Assembly (NCBI GenBank): GCA_025362765.1
Contig: JANYFI010000834.1
Location: 1 to 9,869, forward strand
Origin: Ferruginibacter sp.
GTDB taxonomy: Bacteria > Bacteroidota > Bacteroidia > Chitinophagales > Chitinophagaceae
Direction of reading: 5' to 3'
DNA length: 9,869 nt
Part shown: one piece after another, positions 9,312 through 9,869 of the stretch
Layout of the letters: the number at the start of each line of letters is the position of its first letter
How positions within the stretch are numbered: position 1 is the first letter of the stretch
Notes under the pieces: model-generated
Database searches by the model: none
Told to the model about the DNA's origin: nothing
What the model saw: the letters and a program-made list of their open reading frames with translations, nothing else
Translations under genes and position numbers: made by a program

Positions 9312-9869
9312 ATGAAAACAGCAGCACAAATACATCAGCCCATAAAGTTTGCTACACGATTATTAGACCGAAGCATTACCACCAGGGAACTGATTTTTTT
9401 ATTGGCGTTGATATTTTGTCTTTCTCCATTAATATCTCCGCCGGTAGCGCTTTTAATGGGCCTGGTAATAGCACAATTTATCGGCCACCCCTATTTACAT
9501 CTCAATCACAAAGCAACTCATATTTTATTACAAATGTCAGTGGTAGGCCTGGGCTTTGGCATGAATGTTACCAGTGCCATGAAGGCAGGTAAAGAAGGGC
9601 TTTTGTTTACCATTGTCTCCATTTTTGGTACAATGATAATCGGCTTTTTTGCCGGAAAGTATTTAAAGATGGAGAAGAAGACCTCTTTCCTTATAAGCAG
9701 TGGTACGGCCATTTGCGGTGGTAGTGCTATCGCGGCGATTTCTCCTGTAATAAAAGCCGAAGAAAAACAAATAAGCGTTGCGTTGGGAACCATTTTTATT
9801 TTGAACTCAATTGCCTTGTTCTTATTCCCGTTTATTGGCCATGCGATGCATTTATCTCAAAACCAATTC
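9312..9869 (+). CDS. YeiH/UPF0324 family putative sulfate/sulfite exporter, N-terminal part
   Basis: An ATG at 9312 opens a frame that runs without a stop to the window end, giving the first 186 residues of a membrane protein usually about 320-350 long. Hydrophobic segments are visible at about 26-58 (two), 71-88, 98-116, 124-146 and 153-178. The signature SGTAICGGSAIAAISPVIKA starts at residue 130 and is the most conserved stretch of this family (PF03601), together with SVVGLGFGMN near 76-85. Family members are annotated as putative sulfate or sulfite exporters in the inner membrane; direct transport evidence is limited. The preceding LysR gene supports control by a sulfur or anion signal. 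A plus-strand frame 9278-9592 overlaps this gene in another phase and is spurious. Only the C-terminus is missing here, because of the window edge. Confidence 0.93.
   Translation, partial: MKTAAQIHQPIKFATRLLDRSITTRELIFLLALIFCLSPLISPPVALLMGLVIAQFIGHPYLHLNHKATHILLQMSVVGLGFGMNVTSAMKAGKEGLLFTIVSIFGTMIIGFFAGKYLKMEKKTSFLISSGTAICGGSAIAAISPVIKAEEKQISVALGTIFILNSIALFLFPFIGHAMHLSQNQF

Noticed and set aside
9278..9592. 104-codon plus-strand frame at the start of the YeiH-family gene
   Set aside because: It overlaps in another phase the frame from 9312 that carries the conserved transporter signature.

Overview
The window looks like ordinary chromosome from a Bacteroidota bacterium, probably near Chitinophagaceae or Sphingobacteriia; the genus cannot be fixed. 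The evidence is AT-rich, weakly Shine-Dalgarno-like leaders, one good match to the Bacteroidota promoter (TTG about 21 bases from TAnnTTTG), a DUF2911 protein (a family common in this phylum), and several exported or lipidated proteins. No rRNA, tRNA, CRISPR array, phage gene or insertion sequence was seen.

Layout. (1) Bases 2-1285, plus strand: C-terminal part of a PF12831-type FAD-dependent oxidoreductase ending in an S-layer-homology-like tail; its start lies outside the window. (2) About 1305-1934, minus strand, convergent: a class I SAM methyltransferase behind a lipoprotein-type signal peptide. Its reading frame is intact but has no ATG, GTG or TTG ahead of the signal peptide, so the start is non-canonical or mutated. 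(3) 1935-2527: a long divergent intergenic region rich in short palindromes and repeats. (4) 2528-4771: katG, a full-length bifunctional catalase-peroxidase with all key catalytic residues, followed by a very strong terminator hairpin. (5) 4832-5223: intergenic, with repeated ACCGTAAA sites. (6) 5224-5805 and 5850-7145: a small nitroreductase and, 44 bases later, a lipoprotein metallophosphoesterase resembling acid sphingomyelinase, probably one transcript. (7) A terminator shared with the convergent gene, then 7308-8144 on the minus strand: a secreted DUF2911 protein with a TPR-like tail and a recognisable promoter. (8) 8342-9235: a LysR-type regulator, followed by (9) 9312 to the window end: the N-terminal 186 residues of a YeiH/UPF0324 membrane transporter.

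The clearest functional unit is the LysR-YeiH pair, which resembles the enterobacterial yeiE-yeiH arrangement linked to sulfite/sulfate export. KatG stands alone as a hydrogen peroxide defence gene. The nitroreductase-phosphodiesterase pair may be co-transcribed, but no shared pathway is evident. No clearly new multi-gene system is present. The best leads are the start-less lipoprotein methyltransferase and the dense repeat structure upstream of katG and of the nitroreductase.
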